Shown here: positions 45,293-54,463 of the stretch, piece by piece
Numbering within the stretch: the stretch's first letter is position 1
How the letters are laid out: every line of letters begins with the position of its first letter
NCBI GenBank assembly: GCA_016715815.1
Contig: JADJXN010000002.1
Span: forward strand, 372,001-436,000
Length of the DNA: 64,000 nt
Direction of reading: 5' to 3'
Source of the DNA: Oligoflexia bacterium
Lineage (GTDB): Bacteria; Bdellovibrionota; Bdellovibrionia; JABDDW01
Notes under the pieces: generated by a model
Databases searched by the model: none
The model's input: only the letters and a program-made list of their open reading frames with translations
Told to the model about the DNA's origin: nothing
Program-made: the position numbers and the translations under genes

Positions 45293-46208
45293 CAAGCTGA
45301 TGGTGGTTAAAGCAAAGTAGCCTAAGGTTTTCAGTTGATGTCTGGCCGTTTAAACTAAGGGGCCAAATGTGATCGTACTGTATTAAGTGCTTTGAGTTGC
45401 ATCTTCGCTTTGATTGCGGGTCTGTAAAGCTACAACTTCCCTGGTCTCTTGTGTAAACTTCTCGCTTGATTGCTATGGGAATATAGCGCCCACCTTTATG
45501 CGGTGTTACTTGCGGCGGGATTGAAACTCCGCGCAATGATTTTCTCTGTTTTACTTGCTGTTCTGCCTTGTCCCACTTTGCCGATGGATCTTTTAACTTA
45601 ATCACTAAATCACACATTTGATCTAGTAGCTCAGTAAGCTTTCCTTCAGGATTTGTGTGAGAAAGAAAACCCTTCACTCTCTCAAGCTTTGCTTTTAAGT
45701 TCTTATCTACTGTTACTTTAAGCTCAATTAAATCCTCACTTACTATTCTTTCCTTTTCTTTAATAACAATACTCTCAGGGGAGAGCTTAATTAATTCACG
45801 CTCACATTCTCTTGAAGATTTATTTTCAAGTTTTTCAATAAGCTCTAGTTTTGCCTCTTGTGTGAGGGGTTTGTTATACTTTTCTTCTTGGCTTAGAAAG
45901 CTTTGAATTTTTGAAGCGTTAGTTAAAGAAATAAGACCAGATTTAATTTTATCTTCCACTTCAGGGATATCTTGTACAAGGCGCATAGCTGTAATTCTTC
46001 TTTGGGCTTGGGATTCTGAATATTTAAGAGAATTTGTGCAATAGTCAAAGAGGCTAGAAAAGCCTAACTTTAAATGCAAAGAGCGTGTTTGGATTTCTTT
46101 TAAATGATGCAGGATTTTAATATTAATTTTTCTCTCTTCACCAACAAGTTTATGAGTGTTTTCAAGTAACGCGCTGTCAGTGAGTTTTTTAAGTTCTGAA
46201 GCCATCAT
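45267..46208 (-). CDS. HNH endonuclease domain orphan
   Basis: A 313-residue protein whose C-terminal 60 residues carry an HNH nuclease motif (LIQYDHIWPLSLNGQTSTENLRLLCFNHHQ), preceded by CSFTDPQSKRRC that can bind structural zinc. The N-terminal 200 residues are helical and charged with a leading KILHHLKEIQTRSLHLKLGFSSLFDYCTNSL segment of a kind often found ahead of HNH domains in multicopy predatory-bacterial orphans. No methyltransferase accompanies it, so it is not an obvious restriction enzyme. It sits between secreted-protein genes and its 3' end is duplicated. Confidence 0.75.
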   Translation of the reverse strand: MMASELKKLTDSALLENTHKLVGEERKINIKILHHLKEIQTRSLHLKLGFSSLFDYCTNSLKYSESQAQRRITAMRLVQDIPEVEDKIKSGLISLTNASKIQSFLSQEEKYNKPLTQEAKLELIEKLENKSSRECERELIKLSPESIVIKEKERIVSEDLIELKVTVDKNLKAKLERVKGFLSHTNPEGKLTELLDQMCDLVIKLKDPSAKWDKAEQQVKQRKSLRGVSIPPQVTPHKGGRYIPIAIKREVYTRDQGSCSFTDPQSKRRCNSKHLIQYDHIWPLSLNGQTSTENLRLLCFNHHQLVTKNIFGT

Positions 46209-46626
46209 AAGTTACCCCCATAAAATTAATAAATTAAAGCTGTTACACATATACCACATGTTTTAAAAATGAGTTTTTAGGGTAAATTCGAGCGCACACA
46301 CAAATACAAAAATCAATAAATAAACACTGTTTAAACGCCATGGGAAGTCCTTGCAGAAGCAAAATTCTTAGAGGCGAGATGGTTCGCGAATCAAAAATTA
46401 AAATTCAAAATAAGGCCGTTTTAACACCTCGAAATACTGTCAATGGAAAAGTTTAAAAATATTAAGTTCCAGTACCAGTTTTAGCTGCGTACCGTTTTGC
46501 AATAGCTGAAGGCCTATAAATTGTAAAAAAATTAGACAGTTTTAAACCCTATTTATTGAGCATTTTTGCCTCACTTCTAGCTTAAGGTCCTAAGACTATT
46601 GTCCGAAAAGAGTATTGAAGGGGCTT
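46209..46626. other. 418-bp intergenic region between divergent HNH and Gly-rich genes
   Basis: No convincing gene. It is AT-rich with several A/T tracts and serves as promoter region for both flanking genes. A sigma-28-like element lies at 46583-46609. A 38-codon frame at 46340-46456 lacks a ribosome site and I do not call it. Confidence 0.5.
46583..46609 (+). promoter_or_regulatory. sigma-28-like promoter candidate upstream of the Gly-rich pair
   Basis: TAAG, 15 bases, TCCGAAAA compares with the FliA consensus TAAA-N15-GCCGATAA: exact spacing, 3 of 4 and 6 of 8 matches. The start of transcription would fall near 46616, just before AAGGGG and the ATG of the secreted-protein gene. The match is imperfect and has not been tested. 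Confidence 0.35.
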
Positions 46627-47820
46627 ATGGTTTTTATGGGTAAATTCATTTATTTGTTTTTGGGCATTGTCATTTCATTTGGTTCGCTATCATATGTGCA
46701 AGCAGATTTTGTACCTCATGTTAGTAATCCACAAAATGATGATGATATGGAAAACCACAATACTACTCCATTAAAATCCTGTGGTGCGGGAATGGTGCTT
46801 GATAATGATTCTAACGAGTGTCTCGATAAAGACCAGATCATGCAAAAATGGGGCAATAAAGTTGTCGAACAAAACCTCTGTCAATCATCCTATCAAAAAT
46901 CTCAACAAGAATGTGAAGGCCTAAGCGATGCAGCAACTCTTGCCATTATTAATCAATTAAGTTCCTCTGCGGGGCGAGCTGTTGGCGGAGTCAATAACGC
47001 AAGAGCTGGCTGCGCAGCAAGTGCAGTTGGCGGAAGTACAGCAATGTCTTCAACATTATATTTGGCGCTCCAGTGTTTTCAAGCTGCAGGGGAATGCATA
47101 CAAAAGTGTTCAGATAAAGATACAGGAATAAAAACGTATCTCACAGAATGTACATCACACAAAAAGAAAGTCATGATGGGCGGAGTTGTCAGCCTCTCAC
47201 AATTAACAGGTTTAATTGGTCAGGCCACTGCGTGTGAGCAAGGTTTAGCAAACAACACAAATCTTCCCACCTACACACCACCACCACTTCCAACAACAGA
47301 TTTAAATAGTGGTTCTGCTGGCACACCAGAGGGCTCAGGTGCCTACACCGGCTTAGGCGATGAAGATGACTACGGTCCCACCTTTGATGGTTATGCTTCA
47401 AACAAACAAGGCTCCTCAAAAGCAGAAGCCACAGAAAATGCTGGCGGTGGTGGCGGTCCACAAGCAGGAGCTTACCCTGGAGGTGCTCCCAATAACCAAG
47501 CCCAGCAAGCTGGCGGTGGTGGCGGGCCATTTAAAGATCCAGACCGCGGGTTTAACTCCGGCGGCGGAGGATTTTCTGTCTCTGGTGTTCCCACATCTGG
47601 TGGCGGTGGTGGCGGCTACGGAAGAAACTCTGGAAAAGATAAAGATGGAATTGATTGGTCTAAATTTTTACCCGGTGGTGAGATGGACCCCTCAAAGCGA
47701 GGCCTTGCCAGCGCTGAAGGCCAACTGGCTCTCAAAGGAATCACCGGTGCTAATGATTTAACAAATTTTGAAAAAGTAACCCGCATGATGAATAAAAAAA
47801 GAGCACTGCTTAAGCCATGA
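46627..47820 (+). CDS. secreted Gly-rich protein A of a tandem pair
   Basis: About 397 residues. Signal peptide near residues 1-27 (ending VQADF), then a cysteine-bearing helical domain (about 50-200; eleven or so Cys), a Pro/Thr linker, a long Gly-rich region with several GGGGG tracts, and a C-terminal module beginning GIDWSKFLPGGEMDP and ending NFEKVTRMMNKKRALL. The same module ends the next protein. AAGGGG lies just ahead of ATG 46627; ATG 46636 is an alternative start with better spacing. I recognise no described family. Its stop overlaps the next gene by 4 bp. Confidence 0.65.
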   Translation: MVFMGKFIYLFLGIVISFGSLSYVQADFVPHVSNPQNDDDMENHNTTPLKSCGAGMVLDNDSNECLDKDQIMQKWGNKVVEQNLCQSSYQKSQQECEGLSDAATLAIINQLSSSAGRAVGGVNNARAGCAASAVGGSTAMSSTLYLALQCFQAAGECIQKCSDKDTGIKTYLTECTSHKKKVMMGGVVSLSQLTGLIGQATACEQGLANNTNLPTYTPPPLPTTDLNSGSAGTPEGSGAYTGLGDEDDYGPTFDGYASNKQGSSKAEATENAGGGGGPQAGAYPGGAPNNQAQQAGGGGGPFKDPDRGFNSGGGGFSVSGVPTSGGGGGGYGRNSGKDKDGIDWSKFLPGGEMDPSKRGLASAEGQLALKGITGANDLTNFEKVTRMMNKKRALLKP

Positions 47821-48656
47821 GATTTTTGCACATACTTATTATTTTAATTCTTGTCTTTTTTGCTCACGAATTTGTGTTTGCTGAAAGCGGCCGAGGCGCT
47901 GCTATAAAAGATGGTGCGGTTCAAAGTGCTGCAGGACTTGGTGGAATGGCGGCAGGATATTTTTTAGCAGACAAAACGTGTCCTAATGCAACAACTGTAT
48001 CATTGTGCCAAATTGGAATTATGATGGGTGTTCAAAGCCTTGGTACATTAGTAGCTGCACCTAAAAACACCAACCCCACAAGAGATGCTCTCAACACCGG
48101 TAATTACGGTGCAGGATCTTTGTGTGAAGCAGACCCATCTTTATGCGCAAATAATAATAACAACACAACTCTAAATCCATTTGATGAGCCCATTGTAAGA
48201 GACTTTCAAAACCTTGCTCTTCGCAATGGTGTAGATGTTAACGATCCCGACTCCGTCCAAAAATTCATGGAAAAAAACGCAGATCTTTTAAGCTCCATGG
48301 GCGGTGACGGTGGCAGCGGCGGAGCAGGCAGTATGAAAATGCCAGCTGACGTGCAAGCCAAAATAGATAAGTACAATAAATATATTCAATCAAAATATAG
48401 CGTCTCAGCAGTAGGTATTGAAGGTGGCGGTGGGGGAAGATTTCCAGCCTCTGCAAAAAGTGGTAAGGGAGATCTTGATTTTAACGCCTTTTTAGAAGGC
48501 TTAAACCCAAAAGATAAAACTAAAGACGCCAGCCTTGAAGGGCTTCAAAGAAATCTTGCCAGTGGGGAGCCAGTAGGTGTTGCAACAGAAAACATTTTTA
48601 AACAAATAAGCCGTCGCTACCAAGCTAAACGCCAAACCAACTTATTTCTAAAATAA
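47817..48656 (+). CDS. secreted Gly-rich protein B of a tandem pair
   Basis: 279 residues: signal peptide (1-22, ending VFAES), a short cysteine and glycine region (ADKTCPNATTVSLCQIGIMMG), an Asn-rich stretch, a Gly-rich hinge (GGDGGSGGAGS) and a C-terminal module DLDFNAFLEGLNP to NIFKQISRRYQAKR. The module aligns with that of protein A (G/L-D-W/F-x-x-F-L-x-G, later N-F/I-x-K-x-T/S-R). It starts within the end of protein A (ATGA overlap), so the two are made together. Function unknown. Confidence 0.65.
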   Translation: MRFLHILIILILVFFAHEFVFAESGRGAAIKDGAVQSAAGLGGMAAGYFLADKTCPNATTVSLCQIGIMMGVQSLGTLVAAPKNTNPTRDALNTGNYGAGSLCEADPSLCANNNNNTTLNPFDEPIVRDFQNLALRNGVDVNDPDSVQKFMEKNADLLSSMGGDGGSGGAGSMKMPADVQAKIDKYNKYIQSKYSVSAVGIEGGGGGRFPASAKSGKGDLDFNAFLEGLNPKDKTKDASLEGLQRNLASGEPVGVATENIFKQISRRYQAKRQTNLFLK

Positions 48657-48814
48657 CCCCTAAAGCACACAAGTAACTATGCAAATTTGCAGCCAAAACC
48701 GCAGGCTTAAGGCCACCGAGTAAGTCTTACAATCATTACAAAAAAATAGACTCACCAAAAATTAACTAACCACCGCCATTCACAATTACGTCTAATACTG
48801 GGGGTGACATTCAG

Positions 48815-48830
48815 TGGCACGTACGTTGCT
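48815..48830 (+). promoter_or_regulatory. consensus sigma-54 (-24/-12) promoter of the 48.86-52.77 kb operon
   Basis: TGGCACGTACGTTGCT is TGGCAC-N5-TTGCT, the full sigma-54 consensus, in intergenic DNA 30 bases before ATG 48860. The expected start of transcription is near 48840, before GGAGAG of the first gene. A gene for a sigma-54 activator lies at 52766-54322. sigma-54 itself (rpoN) is not in the window. Confidence 0.75.
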
Positions 48831-48859
48831 ATTTGTTCACGCCAGAAGTGGAGAGATAA

Positions 48860-49270
48860 ATGTCAAAAATAAGTTTTACCGATGCAATTTCAAAACTAAA
48901 TGTCATGATTTCAAAAAGGTTTGAGGCAAACCTTAGCTTTATTTCTGCTAATGCCACAAAACCAACTGACATTATTTATTTTGAAACCGTTCGCAGAAAC
49001 TCAAGCGCTCCTTTAATTGTAACCTTCAACAACATGCTTATTCCTGTGCGTATTGAGGGGAGCCTTGTGGGTGCAATTAGAGTAACAGATATTTCTCACC
49101 TTAGCGCGCAGGATTTAAGCCGCATTAAGGAAACAGTAGAGCTAGCTTTGGAAGAAAATTTTGTTTCAAAAAGCCTATCCTTTGTTGATGAATTGTTATT
49201 AGGCGAAAGCATTTCTAATGTTATTCAATTTCCCAAAAACACAAGTGATGATCTTGTAGCAGCAAGGTAA
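48860..49270 (+). CDS. small orphan protein, possibly GAF-like
   Basis: 136 residues without signal peptide or membrane segment. Residues 45-110 (VTFNNMLIPVRIEGSLVGAIRVTDISHLSAQDLSRIKETVELALEE, described rather than quoted in full) have the strand-helix flow of a GAF-type sensor end, and resemble the N-terminal sensor region of the sigma-54 activator at 52766. This is weak. It is the first gene of the sigma-54 operon, with GGAGAG ahead of the ATG. Confidence 0.5.
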   Translation: MSKISFTDAISKLNVMISKRFEANLSFISANATKPTDIIYFETVRRNSSAPLIVTFNNMLIPVRIEGSLVGAIRVTDISHLSAQDLSRIKETVELALEENFVSKSLSFVDELLLGESISNVIQFPKNTSDDLVAAR

Positions 49271-49271
49271 A

Positions 49272-49890
49272 GTGAAGTTTGATTACCTTATTGTAGCCGG
49301 GGGTAAAAAAAGTTTCACCAACCTTTTTAAATAAGTGCCTAAATGCTTGCCAAAAAGTTGTGGCCGTTGATAGGGGTGCTGAGCAGCTTGGTAAAATAAA
49401 AGCTGATCTTTTTGTGGGTGATGGGGATTCCATAGTAAAAAAACCAAATGCTCAAAAAACAATTTGGTTAAACCCTAGAAAAAGCATTAGCGATCTAGAA
49501 TTTGTCTTAAAGCACCTACCTAAAAATAAAACAAAATTAATTCTTTCTTCTCACCTTAATCATGAATCCAGGGTGGACCACAGTTTTATAAACCTACTTT
49601 TAACCTTAAAGTATAAAAATATATTTTTAGCCGATGAAGACAACACCATTTTAAGTTTTAAAGGAAAGTATAAATTTAAACTAAAAAAGAGAGCCCACTT
49701 TAGCGTTGTGTCTATAAAAAACATAAAACTTAGCCTAAGTGGTGGGGCCGAGTATAAATGTAAAAATAAAAGCGTGAACAACCTTACTTTTGGCCTAAGT
49801 AACAAGGCCAAAGCCAATAAAGCCGTGACTATTAAGGTAAACAAACAAAGTCTTTTAATTATCAATACAGACTTTGGCCAAGTTAATTGA
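49272..49890 (+). pseudogene. thiamine pyrophosphokinase-like (ThiN) gene with a frameshift
   Basis: GTG 49272 begins FDYLIVAGGKK; the frame ends at 49334 and continues in another frame from about 49330. Dropping one A from an A7 run (49305-49311) gives GGKKVSPTFLNKCLNACQKVVAVDRGAEQL, then ADLFVGDGDSIV, the AVDGGA and GDxDS motifs of ThiN/Tnr3-type thiamine pyrophosphokinases, and a C-terminal SLSGGAEYK-type region. Corrected length is about 205 residues. Whether it is a dead gene or a sequencing error is open. The family call fits the motifs but identity is low. Confidence 0.65.
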
Positions 49891-49925
49891 ACAAACACGG
49901 CCGATTTGCTACACTAGCTCTACAC

Positions 49926-50729
49926 ATGAAGGCTGCATCTTTGATTTTACTTCTAATATTCTTATCTGCTTGCGGCTCTGGCACCGGAATTAATTTTTAT
50001 AGCTATCAACAAGAAGAAGCCATGGGGGCAAAATACGCCGTCCAAGTTAGTAAAGAAATGCGCATCATGAATGATGCTACATTAAACGCCTATGTTAAAA
50101 GCTTAGGTGCACGCATGGTGGCCCAAGGAATTGATAATGCGCCCTTTGAATATAAGTTTCATGTTGTAGACTCTAAAGAAATTAATGCCTTTGCCATTCC
50201 TGGTGGTTACCTTTATGTAAATTTAGGTCTTTTAAAAGAAGCAGATAATGAAGCTGAGCTTGTAGGTGTATTGGGCCACGAAATAGGTCATGTGGTGCAT
50301 AGGCACGGAACAAAAAGAATGTCTGATGCAACTTTACTTCAACTTGCAGCCGTTGGAGCCGCAAAAGCCACAGGCAATGATAATGGTCAGTACGTAGGCT
50401 TAGGAGTAATGCTTTTTGGCCAAGCGGGTATTTTAAAATATGGCAGAAATGCTGAGCTAGAAGCGGATAGAACGGGAGTGGATATTTTATACCGCACAGG
50501 TTATGACTCCGTTGGCATTGTCAGTTTTTTTCAAAAGCTTCAAAAAATTGAAAATGAAAAAGGAGTTAGGCGAGGCGGACTTGCCACTCTTTTATCAACG
50601 CATCCGCCAACCCATGACCGTATTGAGCAGGCTAATAATTACCGAGGCCAATTTAATCGTCAAAATAACGCCAGGTTAAATTCGCCTGAGTTTTTAAAAA
50701 TTAAAGCCTATGTGGCAGGATTAAAATGA
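49926..50729 (+). CDS. M48 family zinc metalloprotease, lipoprotein
   Basis: 267 residues with a lipoprotein signal (lipobox LSAC, lipidated Cys16), then the M48 fold with HEIGH at 118-122 and the third ligand in ELEADR. BepA/LoiP relatives act in outer-membrane protein quality control. I chose ATG 49926 because the longer frame from 49887 puts the signal peptide too far in. It overlaps the next gene by 4 bp. Confidence 0.9.
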   Translation: MKAASLILLLIFLSACGSGTGINFYSYQQEEAMGAKYAVQVSKEMRIMNDATLNAYVKSLGARMVAQGIDNAPFEYKFHVVDSKEINAFAIPGGYLYVNLGLLKEADNEAELVGVLGHEIGHVVHRHGTKRMSDATLLQLAAVGAAKATGNDNGQYVGLGVMLFGQAGILKYGRNAELEADRTGVDILYRTGYDSVGIVSFFQKLQKIENEKGVRRGGLATLLSTHPPTHDRIEQANNYRGQFNRQNNARLNSPEFLKIKAYVAGLK

Positions 50730-51763
50730 CCCCACTAACAGATGCAGACCCATATTCAAAATTTTTAAAGCAAAGTCTTGGGAAAGATAAAGGCATTAAT
50801 GTTTTTGCTTTAGCCGGAGATGCCTCTGCTAGAAAATACTTTCGTGTGCATGTGGGAGATTTAAGTTATGTTTTAATGTCTTGGGAGCCTTTTGAGAGCG
50901 AAGAGGCATACCCTTTTTTAAATGTGCAAAAGCATTTTTTAAAACACGGTGTGCAGGTGCCAAAGGTTTTAAATTTTTCAAAAGATGAGGGGTATGTTTT
51001 ATTGGAAGATCTAGGGGATTTAACCTTAGAGAGAAAGTTTTTAGAAAACTTGCACCCAGAACACGCTCTGGAATATTACAAGCTCTCCCTTGTGGAGCTT
51101 GCAAAAATACATTACAAGGCATCTAGTGATGATAAAAACTCATGCCTTGCATTTAAAATTGAATTCAACACGGAGAAACTTTTATGGGAATTAAATTACG
51201 CAAGAGAACATTTGCTGGAAGGCTTTTTAAAAATTCAATTTAGTGAAAAGGAATCAAAAATTTTAGACAAAGAGTTTCGCGCCATCTGTGACAGGCTTCA
51301 TAATGAGCCTAAATTTATTGCTCATAGAGATTACCACTCAAGAAATATCATGATCAAAGCAGGCACAACACGCGTAATAGATTTTCAAGATGCAAGGCTT
51401 GGCCCTATCCAATATGATCTCGTAAGTCTTTTAAGAGACTCTTATGTAAACTTAGATGATAAAGTTTCTAAAAAACTTTTGGATTATTACCTTGATCTTA
51501 GAAAATCCTATAAACAGTCTACAATTAATAAAGATAATTTTGATCTTATTTATGAACTTCAAACCATTCAGCGCTGTTTTAAAGCCTGTGGCTCTTTTGC
51601 AAGTTTTTATAACACCCGCGCGGATAAACGCTATTTAAAATATATTGGATCAACGCTGACAAGAGTTAAAAAATCACTTTTGCAATTTAATGAATATAAG
51701 GCACTTACAGATTTATTTAATAGCTATGGCATTTTTGAAAAAGAAATAAGCCCCACACTATGA
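50726..51763 (+). CDS. amgK: AmgK-like N-acetylmuramate/aminosugar kinase (APH family)
   Basis: 345 residues of the aminoglycoside phosphotransferase fold: nucleotide part GDASARKYFRV, catalytic loop FIAHRDYHSRNIMIK (H-D-x4-N) and DFQDARLGP for metal binding. AmgK phosphorylates anhydro-MurNAc-derived sugars at C1 in the recycling route that bypasses UDP-GlcNAc synthesis. The next gene is a nucleotidyltransferase matching its partner MurU, and nagZ is at 41134, which supports the pathway. Stop overlaps the next start by 4 bp. Confidence 0.85.
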   Translation: MTPLTDADPYSKFLKQSLGKDKGINVFALAGDASARKYFRVHVGDLSYVLMSWEPFESEEAYPFLNVQKHFLKHGVQVPKVLNFSKDEGYVLLEDLGDLTLERKFLENLHPEHALEYYKLSLVELAKIHYKASSDDKNSCLAFKIEFNTEKLLWELNYAREHLLEGFLKIQFSEKESKILDKEFRAICDRLHNEPKFIAHRDYHSRNIMIKAGTTRVIDFQDARLGPIQYDLVSLLRDSYVNLDDKVSKKLLDYYLDLRKSYKQSTINKDNFDLIYELQTIQRCFKACGSFASFYNTRADKRYLKYIGSTLTRVKKSLLQFNEYKALTDLFNSYGIFEKEISPTL

Positions 51764-52774
51764 AAGCACTTCTTCTAGCAGCGGGTCTTGGTACAAGATT
51801 AAAGCCTTATACAGATAAATTAGCAAAGCCAGCCATCCCACTTTTAAATGTACCACTTGCATATTACAACCTGCACCTTTTGCAACAACTAGACATTACA
51901 AGACTTGTGGTGAATACGCACCACTTGCCAAAAACCATTCACAAAATTTTTAGTAACCCAGAAGAACTAGGTGTTGAAGTTGAATTTAGCAGTGAAAAGG
52001 AAAAAATTCTTGGAACCGGTGGGGCTATAAAAAAAGCTCGCCCCATGCTTGAGGGTACGGGTACTTTTGTTGTGATTAATGCAGATGTAGTAAATGTTTT
52101 TAGTATGCGTGATGCCTTAAGCTTTCATCACGGAAACCATCCACTGGCCACAATGGTTGTTATGAAGCACCCAGAGGCCGGTAAAAAATATGGAGCCGTT
52201 TGGGTTAATTCTAAAAAAGAAGTTGTTGGTATTGGAAAAGAAAAGCCAGATGTAGATTGTAAGCCCTTTCATTTTGTAGGCGTACACTTTATAGAGGAAA
52301 GTATTTTTAAATACATTCCCGAGGGGCACTTGTGACATTAACAAAGATGTTTATTTAAAAGCCATTTCAAAAGGAGAAAAGGTTTTGGCCTTTGAAAGGC
52401 CTGCTTCTTTAACCTGGATAGATGCCGGCAGTGTGGAAGACTACTTGAGTGCCACAGCAAGCCTTATTAAGCTTTTGCCAAAATTACAACACAACCCGTT
52501 TTTTTTAAGTTTGTTTCATCGCTTCTGGCCTAATTTTGATAAGAGGCCAAATATCTGGGAGGGTGAAAATTGCGAGCATCTTTTAGAGCTTGGCGCAAAG
52601 TACCCAAGGCTTTTAGACAGAAATTGCAAGATACATAAATCTACAAAAATTGAGGGTTTTGCAGTTTTTGGTGCAAACTGTGTTGTAGAAAAAGATGTGA
52701 TGCTAAATAACGTTGTAGTGGGCGAAGGCGTAACGGTAAAAGCAGGATCTTATAAAAACACGCTTTTACTTTAA
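51760..52774 (+). pseudogene. MurU-like sugar nucleotidyltransferase with a frameshift
   Basis: The N-terminus AAGLGTRLKPYTDKLAKPAIP and LGTGGAIKKA belong to the NTP-transferase family; MurU converts MurNAc-1-P to UDP-MurNAc. The first frame stops at 52335 and the second carries LTWIDAGSVEDYL and a left-handed-helix tail (IEGFAVFGANCVVEKDV). Removing one G from a G4 run (52323-52326) joins them as IPEGTCDINKDVYLKAI, about 337 residues. Simple MurU is about 224, so this is a longer, GDP-mannose-pyrophosphorylase-like form. Dead gene or sequence error is unresolved. Confidence 0.8.
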
Positions 52775-54322
52775 AAGTTTGCGCTTATCTAAGCCGTATT
52801 TTTCAACTTTCATAATTAAGCCGGCACGTGAAATACCAAGCTCTTTTGCAAGTTTTGATTTATTCCAACCAGTTCTGCGTAAGCCTTCTCTAATCATTTC
52901 GCGCTCAAGCTCTTCTAGAGCATCTTTAAGCTTTCCATGCACTCTTGCGCCTTGAACCTTATTTTTCTCGCCGTACTCTAGAAGTCTGGGGGAGAGCATG
53001 TCAGCGGTTAGCTTCATTTCTTCGCCAGCTAAAACCACAAGACGTTCAATTTCGTTTTGCAGCTCTCTAATATTTCCAGGCCACGCAAAATCATAAAGCT
53101 TCTCTAGTGCGCGCTTTGTGATAATTTTCTTTTTTTGATTTTTCTCGTTTGCTACTTTTTCTAAAAAGAAATCTGTTAATAAAGGAATGTCCTCTTTGCG
53201 GTCTCTTAAGGGTGGCACTTTAATATTAATAACGTTTATTCTGTAATATAAGTCTTCTCTGAATAAACCTTTTTCAACCATATCTTTTAAATCGCGGTTT
53301 GTGGCAGCAAGAATTCTTACATCCACACGCCTTGTTTCAGTGGCGCCCACGGGGATAAAAGTTCCCTCTTGAATGACTCTTAAAAGCTTAACTTGCATGC
53401 TAGGGGATGTGTCACCAATCTCATCTAAGAAAAATGTACCTTTATCTGCAATTTCAAAAAGACCTTTTTTATCTTTAATAGCACCGGTAAAGGAGCCCTT
53501 AACGTGGCCAAAAAGTTCTGAGTCTAAAAGATTTTCGTTAAAAGCTGAGCAGTTTTGGCTAACAAAAGCTTTATCTTTTCTAGGAGAATTATAGTGAATG
53601 GCGCGGGCGATAAGCTCTTTACCTGTACCGTTTTCACCATTAATGAGAACAGTGCTTTCAGAGTTTTTAATTTTATCTAAAAGAGCATAAATTTCCTGCA
53701 TTGGTTTTGATTTACCAATCATATTGTCATATTTATATCGCACACCTAGTTCTTTATTCAGCTCATGAATTCTTGTTTCTCTGGATTGAATTTCTGTATG
53801 TAATGTCACAACCTCTTGGCCCACAAGATCTACTAATTCTACAAAATAATTTCTTTCATCTTCTTTGAAAGAGTGCATTTTTGAACAAGCTGATTCAATT
53901 TCTGAAGCATGGGCGTCAAACTGAGCGAGTTGAGTTTTTAGCTTATTTAACTTTGCATCAGTAATATTGTCTTTAAAAAATCCTAAGGCAACAACACTTC
54001 CCATAAACTCCCCGTCTATAATTATGGGGAATACAGCTGCATCAAAACCTGCCTCAGGCCACTCGCGCACAACATAACGGTTATTGGTTTTTCTTAAATC
54101 TTCAATTATGTTTTGTACAAATTGTGCAAGGCTATCAATGCCTCTATCTTTTGTTAAAATAATTTTTACGGCTGGGTTGTGGTAGGTGTGTTTGTCTTTG
54201 TTAAAGCCTCTGATCTGTCCACGGTCATCTGTGAAGAGAGTATCGATATCAAACCATTGTTGAATAATTTTTTTTAATTTTTGTATGACGTGTATATGTT
54301 CAAACTCGTCCCAATTGATCAT
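52766..54322 (-). CDS. sigma-54-dependent transcriptional activator with N-terminal sensor domain
   Basis: 518 residues. An N-terminal sensor region (about 1-170, GAF/PocR-like, no response-regulator receiver) and a helix lead to the AAA+ domain: P-loop GENGTGKE at 229-236, the sigma-54-contact loop GSFTGA at 276-281 (consensus GAFTGA), Walker B KGTFFLDEIGD at 294-304. A Fis-type HTH is at the C-terminus (NKSKLAKELGISRAGLIMKVEKYGL). It should activate sigma-54 promoters on an intracellular signal. It is divergent from the tolC-like gene whose upstream region has a near-consensus sigma-54 site, and it overlaps the murU-like gene by 9 bp. Confidence 0.93.
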   Translation of the reverse strand: MINWDEFEHIHVIQKLKKIIQQWFDIDTLFTDDRGQIRGFNKDKHTYHNPAVKIILTKDRGIDSLAQFVQNIIEDLRKTNNRYVVREWPEAGFDAAVFPIIIDGEFMGSVVALGFFKDNITDAKLNKLKTQLAQFDAHASEIESACSKMHSFKEDERNYFVELVDLVGQEVVTLHTEIQSRETRIHELNKELGVRYKYDNMIGKSKPMQEIYALLDKIKNSESTVLINGENGTGKELIARAIHYNSPRKDKAFVSQNCSAFNENLLDSELFGHVKGSFTGAIKDKKGLFEIADKGTFFLDEIGDTSPSMQVKLLRVIQEGTFIPVGATETRRVDVRILAATNRDLKDMVEKGLFREDLYYRINVINIKVPPLRDRKEDIPLLTDFFLEKVANEKNQKKKIITKRALEKLYDFAWPGNIRELQNEIERLVVLAGEEMKLTADMLSPRLLEYGEKNKVQGARVHGKLKDALEELEREMIREGLRRTGWNKSKLAKELGISRAGLIMKVEKYGLDKRKLLK

Positions 54323-54433
54323 GACCCGATCTCCTTAAAATTGTTTCTCGCTTTAGCTTTATCGTCTAAATTTCATACAAGTTAACAGAGTTTGTCTGAT
54401 TTTTTGACATTTTCGCCAAAAGACTAGGTTTTG

Positions 54434-54449
54434 CGGCACATACTTTGCT
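54434..54449 (+). promoter_or_regulatory. near-consensus sigma-54 promoter upstream of the tolC-like gene
   Basis: CGGCACATACTTTGCT differs from TGGCAC-N5-TTGCT at one base. It lies only 15 bases before the ATG at 54464, so the predicted transcript would start about 4 bases before the gene, nearly leaderless. That closeness lowers confidence. The adjacent divergent gene encodes a sigma-54 activator. Confidence 0.5.
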
Positions 54450-54463
54450 CTAGCAGGCAATGT

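Noticed and set aside
46340..46456. 38-codon open frame in the intergenic region before the Gly-rich pair
   Set aside because: No ribosome site, no recognisable protein features and AT-rich context; likely chance.
47189..47761. Frames opposite and across the Gly-rich gene
   Set aside because: Produced by GGTGGC repeats of protein A; no start site or independent features.
48787..48811. GTCTAAT and TGACATT elements shared loosely by the two sigma-54 promoter regions
   Set aside because: Too close to the -24 element to be activator sites, and such short words recur by chance.
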